From Volvox africanus (lineage: Eukaryota > Chlorophyta > Chlorophyceae > Chlamydomonadales > Volvocaceae), in contig BSDZ01000014.1 in the NCBI GenBank assembly GCA_030268105.1, positions 2,748,501 to 2,812,500 of the forward strand: 64,000 nucleotides of DNA. Reading direction: 5' to 3'. Each line of letters starts with the position of its first letter. The first letter of the stretch is position 1. A program made the translations under genes and the position numbers. The notes beneath the pieces were generated by a model, which was not told the DNA's origin, ran no database searches, and saw nothing but the letters and a program-made list of their open reading frames with translations. This document shows, one piece after another, positions 1-13,506 of this stretch.

Positions 1-856
1 AGTCCTTCAGCTCCCGGTTCTTGCGCTTCTGCTCATCACTGGCCATCTCCTCTGCGCTCATCCGTACCAACGTTTCTGGAGGGATGCTTCCAGAGAGCAC
101 CCGCTCTCGTAAGTCAGGGTTCTTAGCATCCTTCAGGTTGAAGCACAATGATCGCGCTTTCGCCTTGTACTCGCCGCTAACCGACGATCCACCACCACCC
201 AACAACTCGTACAGTGCTTCCTCAATGGAGGCAGCTAAAAGGTTGGGAGACTGAAGCGATGAGGGTCCAAAAGCTCCCGCGTCGCCATCATTCGAGCCCC
301 CGCCGCCTATATTGAAGCCCACGGCCAGGGCCTCAGCGAGCATAATCCGGACCTTATCACGCGTGTCATTACCACATCGGGGCGGATCGACTGTGAACGG
401 CCCTGACGCTTGCCGCTGAGGCGGCTGAGGTGATGGCCCTGCGGGACGAGGCCCGGCTCCCGAACCACTCGGTGCAGCTGATGATTTTGCTGTAGGTGCT
501 CGGGAGGCCACCTGGGAAGTTGACGCCGGGGCTCCGGGCTGGGCTACAACGTCAGGCGCTTCCACGTCTCCACCGTCTGCTTGCTGGTGCTCCTGCTTGA
601 CGCACTGCTTCCATGCCTCCACAGCTGCCTTGGCTGCCTGGGAAACGGATTCGCAGCTGTGCTTGCAAAACTTATTCAGGCGCTTCCCCGCATTCATGCG
701 CTTTAACAGGTCGGCCGTCACCGCGCGCTTTTGAAGTTGTTTTAGCACATCAAGCATCCGCGACTCCTCAGCACGGTCGCCATCGGCGGCTCCTTTCCCG
801 CAAGACTCCAGCGTCTTGAGGCAAGTGTTAAGATCCGCCTCTGAGATTGTCCCCAT
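1..856 (-). CDS. TFIIS: Transcription elongation factor TFIIS (partial, C-terminus beyond window)
   Basis: Nuclear factor that rescues arrested RNA polymerase II by stimulating transcript cleavage. The frame is open without an intron from the ATG at 856 to the window edge, about 285 codons. Residues about 30-100 form the N-terminal helical (LW) domain, with MLDVLKQLQKRAVTADLLKR then a segment ending EAWKQCV. A Pro/Ala/Ser-rich linker follows. From about residue 165 comes the central domain that binds polymerase: TRDKVRIMLAEAL, YKAKARSLCFNLKDAKNPDL and RVLSGSIPPETLVRMSAEEM. The C-terminal zinc ribbon with its catalytic Asp-Glu pair must lie left of the window. The start is the first in-frame ATG and precedes the conserved domain, so it is probably right. 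It lies downstream of UBA1 on the same strand, about 1.2 kb away. Family identity is clear from the ordered motifs. Confidence 0.93.
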   Translation of the reverse strand, partial: MGTISEADLNTCLKTLESCGKGAADGDRAEESRMLDVLKQLQKRAVTADLLKRMNAGKRLNKFCKHSCESVSQAAKAAVEAWKQCVKQEHQQADGGDVEAPDVVAQPGAPASTSQVASRAPTAKSSAAPSGSGAGPRPAGPSPQPPQRQASGPFTVDPPRCGNDTRDKVRIMLAEALAVGFNIGGGGSNDGDAGAFGPSSLQSPNLLAASIEEALYELLGGGGSSVSGEYKAKARSLCFNLKDAKNPDLRERVLSGSIPPETLVRMSAEEMASDEQKRKNRELKD

Positions 857-2071
857 GTTCAATCTATACACAGCAATAAGTTGGCATCCACCTTGGGAGA
901 GTGCACAACTAGGGCCAAACCGCTATCCGAGATCAACGATGCTGTTCTACACTGCCTCCAGTCATTTCATATGTCCATGGTCTTTTACATCGTTGTCATA
1001 TATTAAACCACAGTATAAGTCAAGCCAACTTAAAAAAAACGCCTGTGGAAACCAGGCCTGCAGTCACAGTGCCGATATGTCCCCGATAACCAATACAGAA
1101 GAAAATTTTAGCGCAGGACCTTTAAAGCTGTTCGTAGGCGGTACATCTATTCATCAAATGTGTATAATGCAGGGGCATCGGAGCAATATCGTACGACTTC
1201 CAGCCGCTTGTATACGATGACAACCAGGAACTTATGATACTTGATGTTGCACCCTCAGATAACCTTTATTATAGTCTAAAACCCTTACTACCAAGATGGC
1301 GTAAAGCAGCTATACACCGAAATATTTAGCCTAAGTCAGACCGAAGGGGTATAGGGCTCGACGGCATCGTTAGGATGGTTCAGGATGAAGGAGAACAACA
1401 GAACCGCAGGGACTGCAGTCCTCGGTAACATAGACGGCATATGCATGTGCGTGCGGGAACAGGACACGTGATGCCGAAGAACATTGCGGGATTTAAAGGA
1501 AGCAATTAGCCTCCTCACGCTTAGGGACAGATGAGGGCTCGAAGGCTCGACCGCCAAAACTGCGACCTCGTTGGGCAGATAGACAGCAAGTTTGCGCCAT
1601 AAAATTTGTAACTACTAAAGTTCCTATCTGGAACCGCTCAGTTCTTCCTGATCGCATTAACCTAATGTGTCCCTATTGATGCATTACAGCAAACCTCCTG
1701 CGTATCATTCCATCTACTATACCCTGCTACACGTTACCGTCAACAACCGTCAACAAATTTTCTCTTGGGCAGACCTTGCGACGGTACCACATGGCTTGCA
1801 TAACCGGCAACGGTGCGCGCCGTCAGATGTCCAAAGGACATCGAACAGTTCCTGCCTGGAACACACAACCCACTGCATCAGTGCAAGTGTCCTATTGTAG
1901 GGCAAATAACACCGTGAGTCATACTGCCAGCTCGTGCACGCATCGCAGCGCTGGCAGCAGCGTCCAAAAATGTTTCTTAAATCGCGTAGCCCCTGACGTT
2001 GCACCCTTTGCGTGTGGTCCTTAAACATCATCCGTTGACGCTATTCCGTGCACCAGCTAGGAGCAGGCCCT
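857..2071. other. Intergenic: UBA1 3' UTR and TFIIS upstream region
   Basis: No coding feature is supported. The right part should be the 3' untranslated region of UBA1, ending near the TGTAA at 1684-1688. The left part should hold the TFIIS promoter. A plus-strand frame of 134 codons at 816-1220 overlaps the TFIIS start and has no recognisable domain. Confidence 0.5.
1684..1688 (-). terminator. TGTAA poly(A) signal of UBA1
   Basis: TTACA on the plus strand, TGTAA on the gene strand, 384 nt past the UBA1 stop. It is the first such motif downstream. TGTAA is the usual poly(A) signal of chlorophycean algae. Confidence 0.55.
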
Positions 2072-5000
2072 CTACTTGAACTTGATAGACACAAGCGGAA
2101 CATCAAGGTCCTCGCCGGCATCGTCCTCACAGGCTACCACCACGTCGAAGTGATCCCGGTGTGAAGGTAGCTCCATCTGTCGTGGTCATGGAGGAAGGGA
2201 TGCGGTTGAGAAAAATCGAACAGACATGAGATAGCGGAGTAGTGAAGATCGTACCACATGGGGCAGCAATCTTCCTGGGCCCTTTGAGAGGATAGAAATT
2301 CGGCGTTATGCACTCCGGAAAGCAGATACCAGTAATGGCTTTGTGTGTGAAAGTGCACGGTGACTATCGCATCACGAATTCCCTCAGCGACAAATCAACA
2401 ACTCGCACATAATACATATGGCTATACCTAACGAATCCCTTTAGCCAGTTAAAACCCACCTTCGCGACGGTAACAACGAGCTCGCTCATCTTCTTGTTGA
2501 GCCGGTCGGCGTGTCTGGGGAAGATATTATTGTACAGCAACGCTGGCCCGCAGCTGATAGAATAGGCATTCAGATCCTTTCCTTTCAACCAATCCAGGAC
2601 CTGAGGTATAGCACACAGTACAGCGTCCTTCACAATCAAACATTGAAGTTACGTTCAAGTTTACTTCATCTTGCCCAAAGCACGGCTCGTTCATTTCAGC
2701 ATTTTCAACCCAAGAAAAACCCACCGTTCACGGCACGATAGCCTAAATCTGATTTCTACACAGGGGATTACAGTGAGACCAACGTGGCTAGCACTTGCCC
2801 TTTACCTGCTGCACTGTAAGGTCCCCCTCCAGGGTCCACCGATCCCACAGGCTCCACGTCAGGTCGTTATGCTTCGTGACCTTGGGCGGAATGGGCTCGG
2901 CCATTGCAAACAGAGGCAGGGCCAAATTTGCAAATGTGTTGCGATATGCCTCCAGCGGCTTTCCGGGCAGAATCGCCTTGTACAGCTCCAAGCACACCAG
3001 GCCTGAGTGGGGCCCAGGCGTTTACGATACTTAACAAGGGCCCGGTCACGAGAACCGCTGAATGCCATGGGCAGCAAGGTGGACATGTATATTGGGGCCT
3101 TTAACCGGCGATATACAGGGGGCCGCAGCATTAGCAACGGAAAAGGCGGCAATGCAGGTCGTGGTCAAATGCTTACCCGTAGCCACTGCAGTTGCCGTTG
3201 CAATCGCGGGGATAATCCTGCCGGCGATAAGCTTGGCCTTAAGCTTATCAACTTCAGGGATGGAGTAGTTGCGGGCGCGCATGTTGGCCAGGCCGGCAAT
3301 GAGGTCCATATGGAAGTTGGTATCGTCGTCCTTCTCAAACTGGCGACGTGAAGATACAGAACGAGAAGTGTAACTGGATGTGTGGAAAGCGGAAAAACAG
3401 GTACAGACCGGAGAAGGTTCGCGGCACTGCATGTATGAAAGCGCACCTGGATGGGGCTGAGCTTCAACGTGGTCCCAAGCTGCTGGGCAGCGGCGTCCAG
3501 TTTAGTGAGAAGTGATTCAATCACCGCCTCGTCGTCATAGGCTGCATGACCAAGGGGCCAAGATTAATTGTCGGACAGAATACCAAAAACAACCACGGGA
3601 TGAATCCAAAAACAGCAGTATGCCAATGAGGTCCATTGGGGGGAAGCCCCACGTTTCATACTATACGTCGATGTGATGCAATCGTGTGCATTTAACCACT
3701 GCAGCTCCCCCCGGTTGTAGGTAAGGTATCACCTTAGGCCGGTGAACCCAGCAGCAAACGAGGTTACTCACTGCGACCCGCCTGCGATGACTTCGTGCGG
3801 TCAGCCTTCGGGTCGGTCTCAATCTGGACCCCGGCGCGGGGCACGAAAGCGGGCACATCCACTCCAGCAGCTACGGCGGCAACCTTCCTGGCGTCCGTTG
3901 CCCACGAGGGGCGTGGAATGCCATACACATCCGCACGCAGGATGGCGCCCGCCTAGGAGATTCCAAAAGCCCATCAGCCACATCAGTTGCGTGTTACGAA
4001 ATGCAAAATGACAGCCTAATTTGCCAGAGATCGCTTCCAGCCATCCTTTTATTGTAAACCTTTTAGGTTAAAACAGGAACTTCGATATTATCAATGTCAA
4101 GTGTGCCATAACGATATTCGTGCTCCTTCTTTACCTTGGTCAACATATCCCAAACCGACCCGTTCCATATGTTGCTTCAGCTGCCCGACGGGTTTGCCTT
4201 CAGGCATAACGAGGGCCCAAAGTGCCCGCCAACGACTCCTCCCCCTCCTCTCCCAACATGTCATCATGACTCTTACCTGTACAAACGCTGCGTGCGCGGA
4301 ATCTGCAGAATCAAATATCAATGGCCGCGGAAAGCGCTTAGGAGCCGACCAGAAGGGCGCGCCTGTGGACGTTGTCGCGTCCTCAGGGAAGGTGTACGTC
4401 AATTGGGCAATACGGTTGTGGAAATAATCCTGCAGGCGCGGTGACGATGCAAGGCGTTTCATCTACCGCAGGCACCAACTTGAGACCAGAAACAATGCGG
4501 TCTCTTCATCGCCAACAGTGTTGGTGTCGGCAAAGGAACAAAAAGCGACTAATTAATTGCGTTACCGAGTATGACGCGTGACTCATTATGACTATTGTGC
4601 CTCCAAAACCCTACCTGGAATCGTAGCCGCGCCCATGTGATGCATTGCTCGAAGGTCGTGGAGCGGTTGTCAAGCAGGACCTCGGCCACTGCTTCTAGCT
4701 GCTGGCGGGCTGAAGCATCTGGGTTGGCCCGCACGGCCTTCGCATAATCAGCTGGATTGCCCAGGAAGGAGGCAGCCTCGCGGGGGGCCTTCTCCAGCAG
4801 TCCTTCAAACTCTGCGATGTCGGGGCGTCACCTCCGTCGTGGGAATATGGACGAGATATATGCCAGAAAGTATTGTATTGTGCCCACCAGTGCAACTTCT
4901 CTACTCTCCTCGTTATGAACTTTGCACATCCATTTCCTCTCACCTGACCGGGCCCAGGTTAAGCAATGGTCAATGTTGTGCGGAAATGAGTGGACGGTGC

Positions 5001-8000
5001 ACATGGGAGCCTGCTTCTCTGGCGGGTCACGTGAAGCGCCGTAGTTCTCAGTTAGCAGTGGAATAACCTGCATAAATGAGGGCAGGATGAGGGTAGAACT
5101 ACTTACAAGGAACCCATGATTCCCAGACCAAGTTCCCAGATCAAGTAAAAACCAAATCGTTCGACGCATCGTTGAGAAACGGTTGTCGGCATGACAGCAG
5201 ATATAAACACAATAGTTTCCGCCCTATAAAAATCAGTACATATGAACACCAGTTGTGCGTCGGGGAGGACACCGTTTCTAGCCCCAAACGTTCACTATTT
5301 CCCCCTTGAGCACTGGTCCATCTAGAATTTTCATGGATATCACTGACGCGCGGGCACGCAGCACACTCCCATCACTGCACCCAGCATACACAACATGAGC
5401 ATGCACAGCAAGCCGCTTAGGTCAGTTGCTCTTGGGGTCATCCTTCGACTCACCATTTGCGTATTGCACTTAGGGCCCAGCGTGCCGCTCTCTAACAGTG
5501 GCTTGCAGAAATACACGCAGCGACTATCCACGTACAGACGCGCGTTCACGTTGTCGAGGGCATTGACCACGAGGTCCAAGCCCTGAGCGCAGGTGGGTGG
5601 GGGATTAAAAGAAAAAACATGAGATCAATTAAAATATGACGGGTTAAGCGTTGCACACTGCATTCGAAACGGCAGTCACGCATCCCAGTGTCCAATACGC
5701 ACGAGGTGGCAGACGCCAATGGAAACACAACTAAGATCCTGGCTGGTGGAACGGGACGCTCACAACGCAAAGCCAAGCCTCAGGGCAAGCTTTCACGCTT
5801 GCCTATCCTGCGCAAACACTCGGCACTGAGTATGGGCCTTCATAGGTTACACGGAGGCTTTCATTTCATAATTGGCGATGCTAGCCGTTGCTCCGGAATG
5901 CATGCCAGAAGAGCAACTCTGTGGTCACCAACCTGCCAGAACTTGTCATCAAAGACGTTCTCCGTGTCAGGCGAAACCCGGTTCTGTAGCGGAGTCACAT
6001 GGAATCCTGGGTTGAGCTTCTGTGCCGCAGCGGCCGCGACTGTAGACTTGGAACTGCGGAATTGCAGATGGAAGAGCGAGGACAGGTGCAGCTGCTAAGG
6101 CAAGTGTCGTTTAGAAGAGGTCGCCCCTGCGCACTTCCCTCGACCGGACTTCATTTCTCCTATACCCGCGCCTCTCACCTGCCAATATCCCAGTCACGGA
6201 ACAGGAACTGCCTGCTCAAGTTAGACTTCTCAATGACATCATCATCCGTCACCGTCACCACGCCAAACTCTGCACCCCCGGGGAGCTGACTGGCCACTCC
6301 CATGCAAGCGAAATTCTTTAAGAATTCGCACCCCAGCGCGCCAGCGCCGACCTGCCAGATGTCAAAATGTATGGCAACACACAAGCAAATGAACAAGTAT
6401 CGTGCGGAGTGATGCAAAACAACCGGTCATTTTTAATCTACCTGTACTCAGCGAAGCAGCATGACATGTTAATCTACATGCACTAAAAACGCAAACAAAA
6501 TCGCAGCAAATAAAAGAGCAATGAATGCGGGAACTCGTGCCTTTAAGGGACAATTCAACACTATCCATAACCTATGGCAAGTCACCGATAAGACTTCCAA
6601 TTATTAAACCTACTGCGTACCAGGAAAAGCTTCAAAGCTGACAGCCTGCGCTGCATGGTCCGGCCGAATACCGCAATCTGCGAATCGTACCTGGGTTTGT
6701 GTTTGATAAACGGGGTGCGATGTAGCATAGAGAACTCAATCGGAAGAGGAAGGCAGGTCAAATTCAAGTAAATGCCCATTTAAAGCCTGCTCCCTGACAT
6801 GCTGTTGCATAGGACAATCGCACACGCGCCCAGCCTTATGCAGAACTGGAGCCATTATTATTAATGAGCCAAAAGCTCACAATGCGAAGCCGATCACTTC
6901 ACATGCTCTGCAGAATGCATAGCAAAGCTCACCGCGTGCCCAGCGGCTTGTATTCGTCCGCCCCCACCCCTCCAGCTGCCGCGAGTTGCTCCATGTCGGG
7001 CAGAGACTCCACCGAGTCGAAATACAGCCACTGAAAAATGGGATGAAATTTCCCGCTGACCGCCTTCACAACTTCCTGGCCAACAACACCACCTGCGAAT
7101 AAGAAAAGCAGACGGCAAACATAGGAGTTGTAGCAACAGGTGCAGAAAGCGGCTGAACTCGTGGAAACACATCGACATTTGCGACAGGAGATACCTGGCC
7201 CAAATTATACACGACTTCGAATAGGTCTGGGTGCCTAAACTCCCTATCACTCGCACGCTTACCGAACATGGCCGCCATAGGGTTGATCTCTGCGGAGGCG
7301 CAATGCGCCAGCTTCGCCAGGACGCCCCCGTCCACCGCCTCAAGCTTCGCGGAGCCATCAGGCAAACTGGCGTTGATCTGCTCAGCCAGGGATTGCAGCT
7401 TAGCAGCATCCGACGCGTCCGCAGGGCGAGGTGATCGTCCCGTCTCAGCCTAGGCAGCACATTCAGTCGGTCGATCAGCGAAACGAGCGAATCAATCAGA
7501 TGGTCCATATAACGAGATTGCAAGCCGAGATCGTGCAACATGCTTGGCGTTTTCATCAGCACATCCATACATCAGGACTGTCTTTGCCCGTGATGCTGCC
7601 TGTTCCCCCGCTTCCGAGCCAAACACAGGAAGAGGTAGCCACTGTGCCACGCAAACCCCCATCTAGTGACCGCAAATTCATATTCCCACAAAGTCATCCC
7701 AGACCTCGAATTTGTCTAGCGCCTGGAAGCCCACGTGCAGCTGGGCAGCGCGGTCCAGCTTGGAGAAGTCAGTGAGGAGAAATTCTCCCGGCTCGGAGAT
7801 CGCCTAAGAAAGAACGGGACAGGACGTGCATGGGTCCATTTGGTAAAGGATGAAAAGGGTTTTGAAGCTGTCAGCACCTCGTAAGGACAACCTGCTCAAG
7901 GGCCATATTGAAACAAAAAACATTAAATCTCTTTCATGTCCATATCCATTCGTACCTTTTCCAATGTCTTAAACACCAGAGCCTTGGGCTCCTTCACCTG

Positions 8001-10681
8001 AACGACGATACCGCCGCGCACGTACTCACCCCACTCGCTTGTGTCCACAGCGAGCTCAAACGAGTGCGCCTGCGCAAGCACAACGCAGAATGACCGTACA
8101 AGTCCAAACAAGCATTTTGTCAGTTTTGCGACTGTACAAGCTGAAGGTGCATTACACCCCCTGCCGCGAGGGAGCATGACCGACACATCCCTGAACCGAT
8201 ATGTAAGGCGCAAATTGCTATACTTCTCCCACGTGCTATTTTGAAAGCACCCATCGCACGGAATCACATCATACCTTGCAATTTTGGACCTTGAAAGGTC
8301 CGTGTGTGTTGAGCTTCTCCATTCCGACCACTTCGCTGAATGACACCAGCTCGCCGTCCTACAAGCGATCCATAAAGGATGACTGTAACCAACTACTACA
8401 CCTAAGAGTCATTTCGGCAAGCGGAACATAGGAAAGGCTGCACCACGCGGCATAAGGAAACGAATCCCCCAAAACGTTTTGTCACTTGGTTGTGGCCCAA
8501 TGGCCAAGATAACTGCCTAGATCACGACAGCTTAAGAGCGTGTCGCCCCCGATGGAGCGTGCAGACGTGGCCCTCCTACTCCTTTTGACCGGTCTCCCAT
8601 ACTCCCACACAGCAATGCGCCCACCTAATGCACTTGTGCACGTCATGTGAATTGCATCATCAGGATTGCAGAGTCCTCAAAGGCGGCACCAGTAAGATTG
8701 AACACCTAGCCGAAAAGCTAAACGTGATGAGGATGGAGATTCCTCTAAAACTTCCAACGGTCTTCCGACGGTCAACTTGTCGTGAACGCCCCCCCACAGA
8801 TAACCTCACTTGAACTCCCTTCGGAGTGACAAATACCACACAAGCATATGCTCGCCCGTTCATGTGCCCGGCCCTGGTTCTAATAGCTTGTAATTGGCAA
8901 TTACATACCTGGAACTCAAGCCGCTCGTCCTCCACACAGGTTACAATTGCAGGTTCCCCACTGCTTACGGAGGCCACGATTCCGGAGTGCGGCTCCTCCC
9001 CTGGCCGGCCAATTAAACATCAGAACAAAATTCACCCACTTTGGATGCAAAAACATTAACAAAGCGGACCACAAGATCTACGTCTGGACCTTCCAGAAGA
9101 CTTTGCAAGAAGAAACGCCCCGAAACCTGGCATCCTCACCATTCACATCATACACAGTGAAGGAGGGCCCAAAGTCCGTGAAGACGCGCGCGAAGACACC
9201 GCGAGTTTGAGCCCAAATGAAGGCGGTGCCAACTCCGTGGCACAGCGCATCCAGGCGCTTCGCCTCCGCCAGGGTGGCCGTGGTGCACACGACAACCTGC
9301 AGCAGCGTGATGGCACAGCCGCAAACCAGCGGCCGGAACCGCGGGATAAAAGACCAGGCGATCATGTAAAATTATGTTGCACAAGCACAAGCCCTTCTCT
9401 CCGCCACCCACGCGATGCATGCCAGCTGTGATATGGTATGACCAGCAAAGTAGTCCGCGTAGACATTCGGCGGGAAATATCCGTATTAGAAGCATTGAAC
9501 CAAAGGATGACGGAATCGTGAAATGTACTGGTGTAAAAGGTTCCGCACCTCCAGCCTGTAAATAATGGCCCCATGCACACAGCCAACTCATTACATCCTC
9601 CCTCCTGTAGACCCACCTGAAACTGTTTGACAAAGTCATCTGTAAGTGTTCCTGCTGCTGCGTGCACAGCGACACTAGTGTTCAGCTCCTGCAGCTTTTC
9701 ACGGCATGCCTCTGCCCGATTCCGTCCCACATCCTGAACGGAACGAGCCGCCCGTTCGTGGAAATGGGGGACGAGTCAGATATAAAAGACCTTGGCTCGC
9801 GATGCGTCCAACCATGAATCGTGTCGCAATCTCCAGGAGTTGATGCATGAGTGCGCATATAAGGAGCCGGAATGCGACACACTTCAGGGCCCGGGGTGCA
9901 GTTAGGTGCCAGGATGCAGAATGCAGACAACACGGTTCAAACCGAGTGTCACAGGCAGGTGGTTGGCCAGTGGTTCCCTTCACGCAAATCCGGGCACTTG
10001 CCAAGACACACCTGGTGTCCACGGCAAAGATGCACGCAAAACCCTCGACTCGGTGAGCCGAACTGGTCCTGTCGGAACAGCAGACAAGCCCGCTAGTAAT
10101 CCCACAACTTCGATGGAACCAAGTCGATCGAAAGATAGCCAATTACATGCGCCTTAAGCCACTCACCTGCTCACACAAATAGAACTGCGCAGATAGATCC
10201 GAAAGAGATACGGTAACGGTGTCATGCACCGTAACACTCCGCACGCCCGCAAGAACGACATTCTTGGCTGCAGGCCATGGCAGGACCATCAAGTTTTGCG
10301 ACGAACAGGCAGTCGACAAAGTACACCTCACATGGGCCGACACTCCAACACGACACAACCGCATGCAGAACAAATATTTGCACCTTAAGCTATAACATGT
10401 ATAATAATCGAATAGACGAATGCTCCTAGGAAGTTAGGTTAGATCCCGTGCGACGAGTGCTTACCAATTTCCACTCCTAGTCCATTTGCGCCGCTGATTA
10501 GTACAGATGACGTTGCCATGCGTTTCATAGCTTCGCGGCCATATACGGCCAGCTGCCGAGAGTGGAGGTTTTCATCGATCTCCACCTGCCCAGCTCCCCC
10601 GTCCGGCGCACCGCTCTTGCTCATAGTAGGCTTTTTTGCCGACGGGGTATCAGGGAGGCCTTCAGCAGCGCGTTTTGACAT
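2072..10681 (-). CDS. UBA1: Ubiquitin-activating enzyme E1
   Basis: Adenylates ubiquitin with ATP, holds it as a thioester and passes it to E2 enzymes; cytosol and nucleus. Twenty-three exons: 10465-10681, 10167-10267, 9617-9733, 9140-9296, 8909-9000, 8275-8358, 7956-8069, 7705-7803, 7263-7449, 6933-7092, 6621-6690, 6179-6351, 5933-6053, 5454-5582, 4944-5067, 4615-4811, 4277-4429, 3772-3952, 3447-3541, 3177-3339, 2806-3002, 2460-2600, 2072-2176. They total 3177 nt, 1058 residues, the usual E1 length. Visible parts: inactive adenylation half starting [13 protein letters not shown]; active adenylation domain with [18 protein letters not shown] near residue 467; catalytic Cys in [11 protein letters not shown] near residue 630; C-terminal ubiquitin-fold domain ending [10 protein letters not shown]. 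The ATG at 10681 (MSKRAAEG) is the first in-frame ATG; upstream frame lacks one. The exon 8 donor is GTCTGG, non-consensus, but phase and homology support it. SUMO or NEDD8 E1s are excluded by the fused two-half architecture. Confidence 0.96.
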
Positions 10682-11578
10682 GAAGCGCACAGGCGCGTTC
10701 CTGGATGTGTCGGGCAACTCCCGACAGACTTGCGGGATTCTAGAATACGTTTAACCTCCTGTAAGACAGACCTTTCAGTATATCCTTCTTTGGCTAGTAA
10801 CAAAATTCTTGTACTTTTCAGTGTTGTAGCCAGCCACCATTGGAACGCCGTACGGTTGTACAACTGAAGCTTCTTGCGTTCTTCTTAAGTTGAACGCGTC
10901 TTCACTTCTTGCACGATCGCAGAGACTCAATTTATGTGGGAAGTTGAGAGATTTGAGTAACGACAACTTATGGTTCTTGGATAAGCCTTCATGGCAGCGG
11001 GCTGGCAGGTAGGACAGGCATGTGTTGCAAATCAACTCGCCTCCTGGCATTACGACTAGCCACAGAATACCAGATGCACACGCTTAGCATGAGGACAGAA
11101 TACATGAGGATTTTAGCTTTCTTGGAATTTGATTTGGGTAAATTTTTGTGTTAGGCTGGGCCAAACGTTGACCAACGTTAATGGTTTCAGGGTCCCATTG
11201 GGCACCATCGGTCAAAGTCAATAAGGTGGCTTAACGCAACAAGGACATGATCTTTCCATCGCAAGCAGCTAATCGTAATGGGCGATGGCAGTTTTGATGC
11301 GTTGAAGTATGCGGCACTGACGCCTTCTACCGGTCCCTTTGTAACTCCCAGGCTGCCTGGCTGCTGTTCAAAGTTAACCGATGTTGAACATATACTAAGG
11401 AATCTTGTTTTGTTCCATTTTATTAACCACGCATAGCGCATAATCGATCCGTACTCTTAAGGCTGAATGCCGGATTGCCGTACAACAACCACTTCAGTCC
11501 GTCCTTTCGTCCACATCCTGACATGGGCGTTGCAAAGATGCAAGGGTGAATTATGAATGTATCTTTTCAGTTGGATCG
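10682..11578. other. Shared upstream region of UBA1 and GT34 gene
   Basis: Divergent intergenic DNA of 897 bp that must contain both promoters. I see no clear TATA box or coding feature. A minus-strand open frame at 11187-11441 has no family I recognise. Confidence 0.5.
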
Positions 11579-13506
11579 ATGGGGAAATTTCTCCGTATCC
11601 TTCAATTTACAGTGCTTGCAATTTTTGTCATATTCGTATGGCCGTATGTATTTATTGTCTCGCGGGATCTGTTGCTGCACAAAGGACACCATTGTATTTA
11701 CGATGACGAATTACCAGAAAGAAGAAACATTACTATTACAAATATGGCAAGTGCGTCGCCGTATGCTGGACCTTTAAACTGCAGCCTATGCGCCGACGGT
11801 CAGGAGAAGATATGCTCAATGGATGAAGTCGGACATGTCACCTGCGTCGAAGGCAAGAAGGATGGCAGTCATAGACCAAGGATCGCACTTATCACTGTCG
11901 TCATCCTTCCCAAGGCCAACCATTTCGTTACGGACCATTCCCAGCTTAGGTAAGCTATGCCATCACGCGGCTTTGTTACACAAAACCACGGGGTGCGGGC
12001 TGGGTTGGGAGTAGTAACTGCACGAAGGAAACAGCAGGACGCCTGAGATAACCCAATACTCCTTTCAGTGGGCAATCATACCATCTTGTTGCACTCCTGT
12101 GCCCCGCCGTGGCCTTTCTTCTACGGAGATTTGTTCCAAAGTTACCGATTTCGGGCCTGTGGGATGTAGGGAAGGGGTTATGACGGCGGCATTCTGTTAC
12201 ACGTACTGTGTGTGGGATAGGGGGGGCTTTGCTTAACCCGTGGCCACTACCTGGCAGTCCCTGCCTTCCCCAGTCTTTCGGGACACCCTCATCCGTTCAC
12301 CCATGTCGATTTCTCCAAAATCAGTTATTTTCCCGGGTTCAGCACCCACCGCTAGCATCCAGTGGAATCTGCCGGATCAACGGCGGCCTCAGCCACTCCT
12401 AGTCAGGTCGCAAGCCGGGGTCCTCACCGTCCATGAACACTGGGGGCACATCCACCCTCAACAGAGGAGGGATATTTATCCTACTTTCAGTCAGGATCAA
12501 TCCTGGAACTTCCAGGGACACAGTGTCGTGCCTTACCGGATGTGTCCGGACACGGTACTGTGTTTCATCAGTCTTCACCATTCCGAGTTGTATGTGAATT
12601 GGGGTCGAGAGATTTAACTTTCTTGTGCGTGTTCTCATCTCGACAAATTAGTTTAGCCCAGGCTCATCTTGTGAGTCAAAGCCCCAATGCTTTTGTGCAC
12701 TAACCTCCATCGTATTCGCCGTTAATCATGCCGGGGGAAGGGGTGCTTCAGTGGGGCCGGTTCAAGGCATAGCGCGGGACGGCTAGCGTGACATGCACAC
12801 AAAGGAAAAGAGGAAGTCATAAGGTGGTCGCTATGAAACATAAGTAACGCACCGGGCCACGACTAGATTATTTGCCCTCCCCTGTGGGTGCAGGTTTGGC
12901 CACATTATGGAGAATTTTGTCAACAAGTTCAAGTACGCACATCGCCATAACTATGACTTCGTTCCAATTTTCTGGAATTTTAAGGATCCTGACCTTCCTG
13001 GCGCGTGGGCCAAGGTCATAGCAATACAGCGCCACCTCCCTCATTACGACTGGATCTGGTGCACTGATGTGGATGCATTCGTGACCAATCGCTATTTATC
13101 AATCGAGGAACACGTGTTAAAGCACGTTCCTCCGGACAAGGCGTTCGTGGTTGCCCGCGATTGTAACCACCTGAACACGGGCTCCTTCTTCATTCGCAAC
13201 ACCCCTGCAGCTTTCCGGTTCCTGGACGCCGTGTACGCTCAGAGCCGGAACACATCTCTTCACCTTTACGACGTCTGGTACGAGCAGAGCGCCATTATCC
13301 ATGTGTTCGATCATGATATCCAGGGTCTCACATCAATTTTACATATGGTGCCTCAACAGATGATCAACTCGTACCGGATAAACTGTGGGCACATGTGGCA
13401 GCTACACGATTTTGTGGTTCACTTTCCGGGGCAGGATAACAAGCAGGGAGCGTGGGCGGACCTCTTGAGAGAGGGCGGCGCAGCGCTACTTGAATTGCTT
13501 CCTTAG
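11579..13506 (+). CDS. GT34-family glycosyltransferase (type II membrane protein)
   Basis: Putative Golgi glycosyltransferase of the galactosyltransferase GMA12/MNN10 family (GT34), which adds galactose, mannose or xylose from a nucleotide sugar to a polysaccharide or glycan. Exons 11579-11949 and 12894-13506 give 327 residues, separated by a 944-nt intron. Residues about 5-27 (FLRILQFTVLAIFVIFVWP) form a membrane anchor after a short cytosolic tail, the type II layout. RIALITVVILPK starts the catalytic domain. HRHNYDFVPIFWNF and AWAKVIAIQRHLPHYDWIW precede CTDVDAF, the metal-binding DxD at residues 182-184, and DCNHLNTGSFFIRN follows, all in family order. The protein is shorter than plant xylosyltransferases, mostly through a short stem. 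The start is the first ATG in the frame carrying the anchor. Donor and acceptor substrates cannot be told from sequence. Confidence 0.85.

Noticed and set aside
816..1220. Plus-strand open frame of 134 codons
   Set aside because: It overlaps the start of TFIIS on the other strand and has no domain or splice context.
6894..7568. Minus-strand frame of 224 codons within UBA1
   Set aside because: Shadow of exons 9-10; the true frame gives conserved E1 sequence with consensus splice sites.
9148..9675. Minus-strand frame of 175 codons within UBA1
   Set aside because: It reads through UBA1 introns and exons 3-4 in the wrong frame.
11187..11441. Minus-strand frame of 84 codons in the UBA1/GT34 spacer
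   Set aside because: No family recognised and no flanking exon; divergent promoter DNA is the simpler reading.
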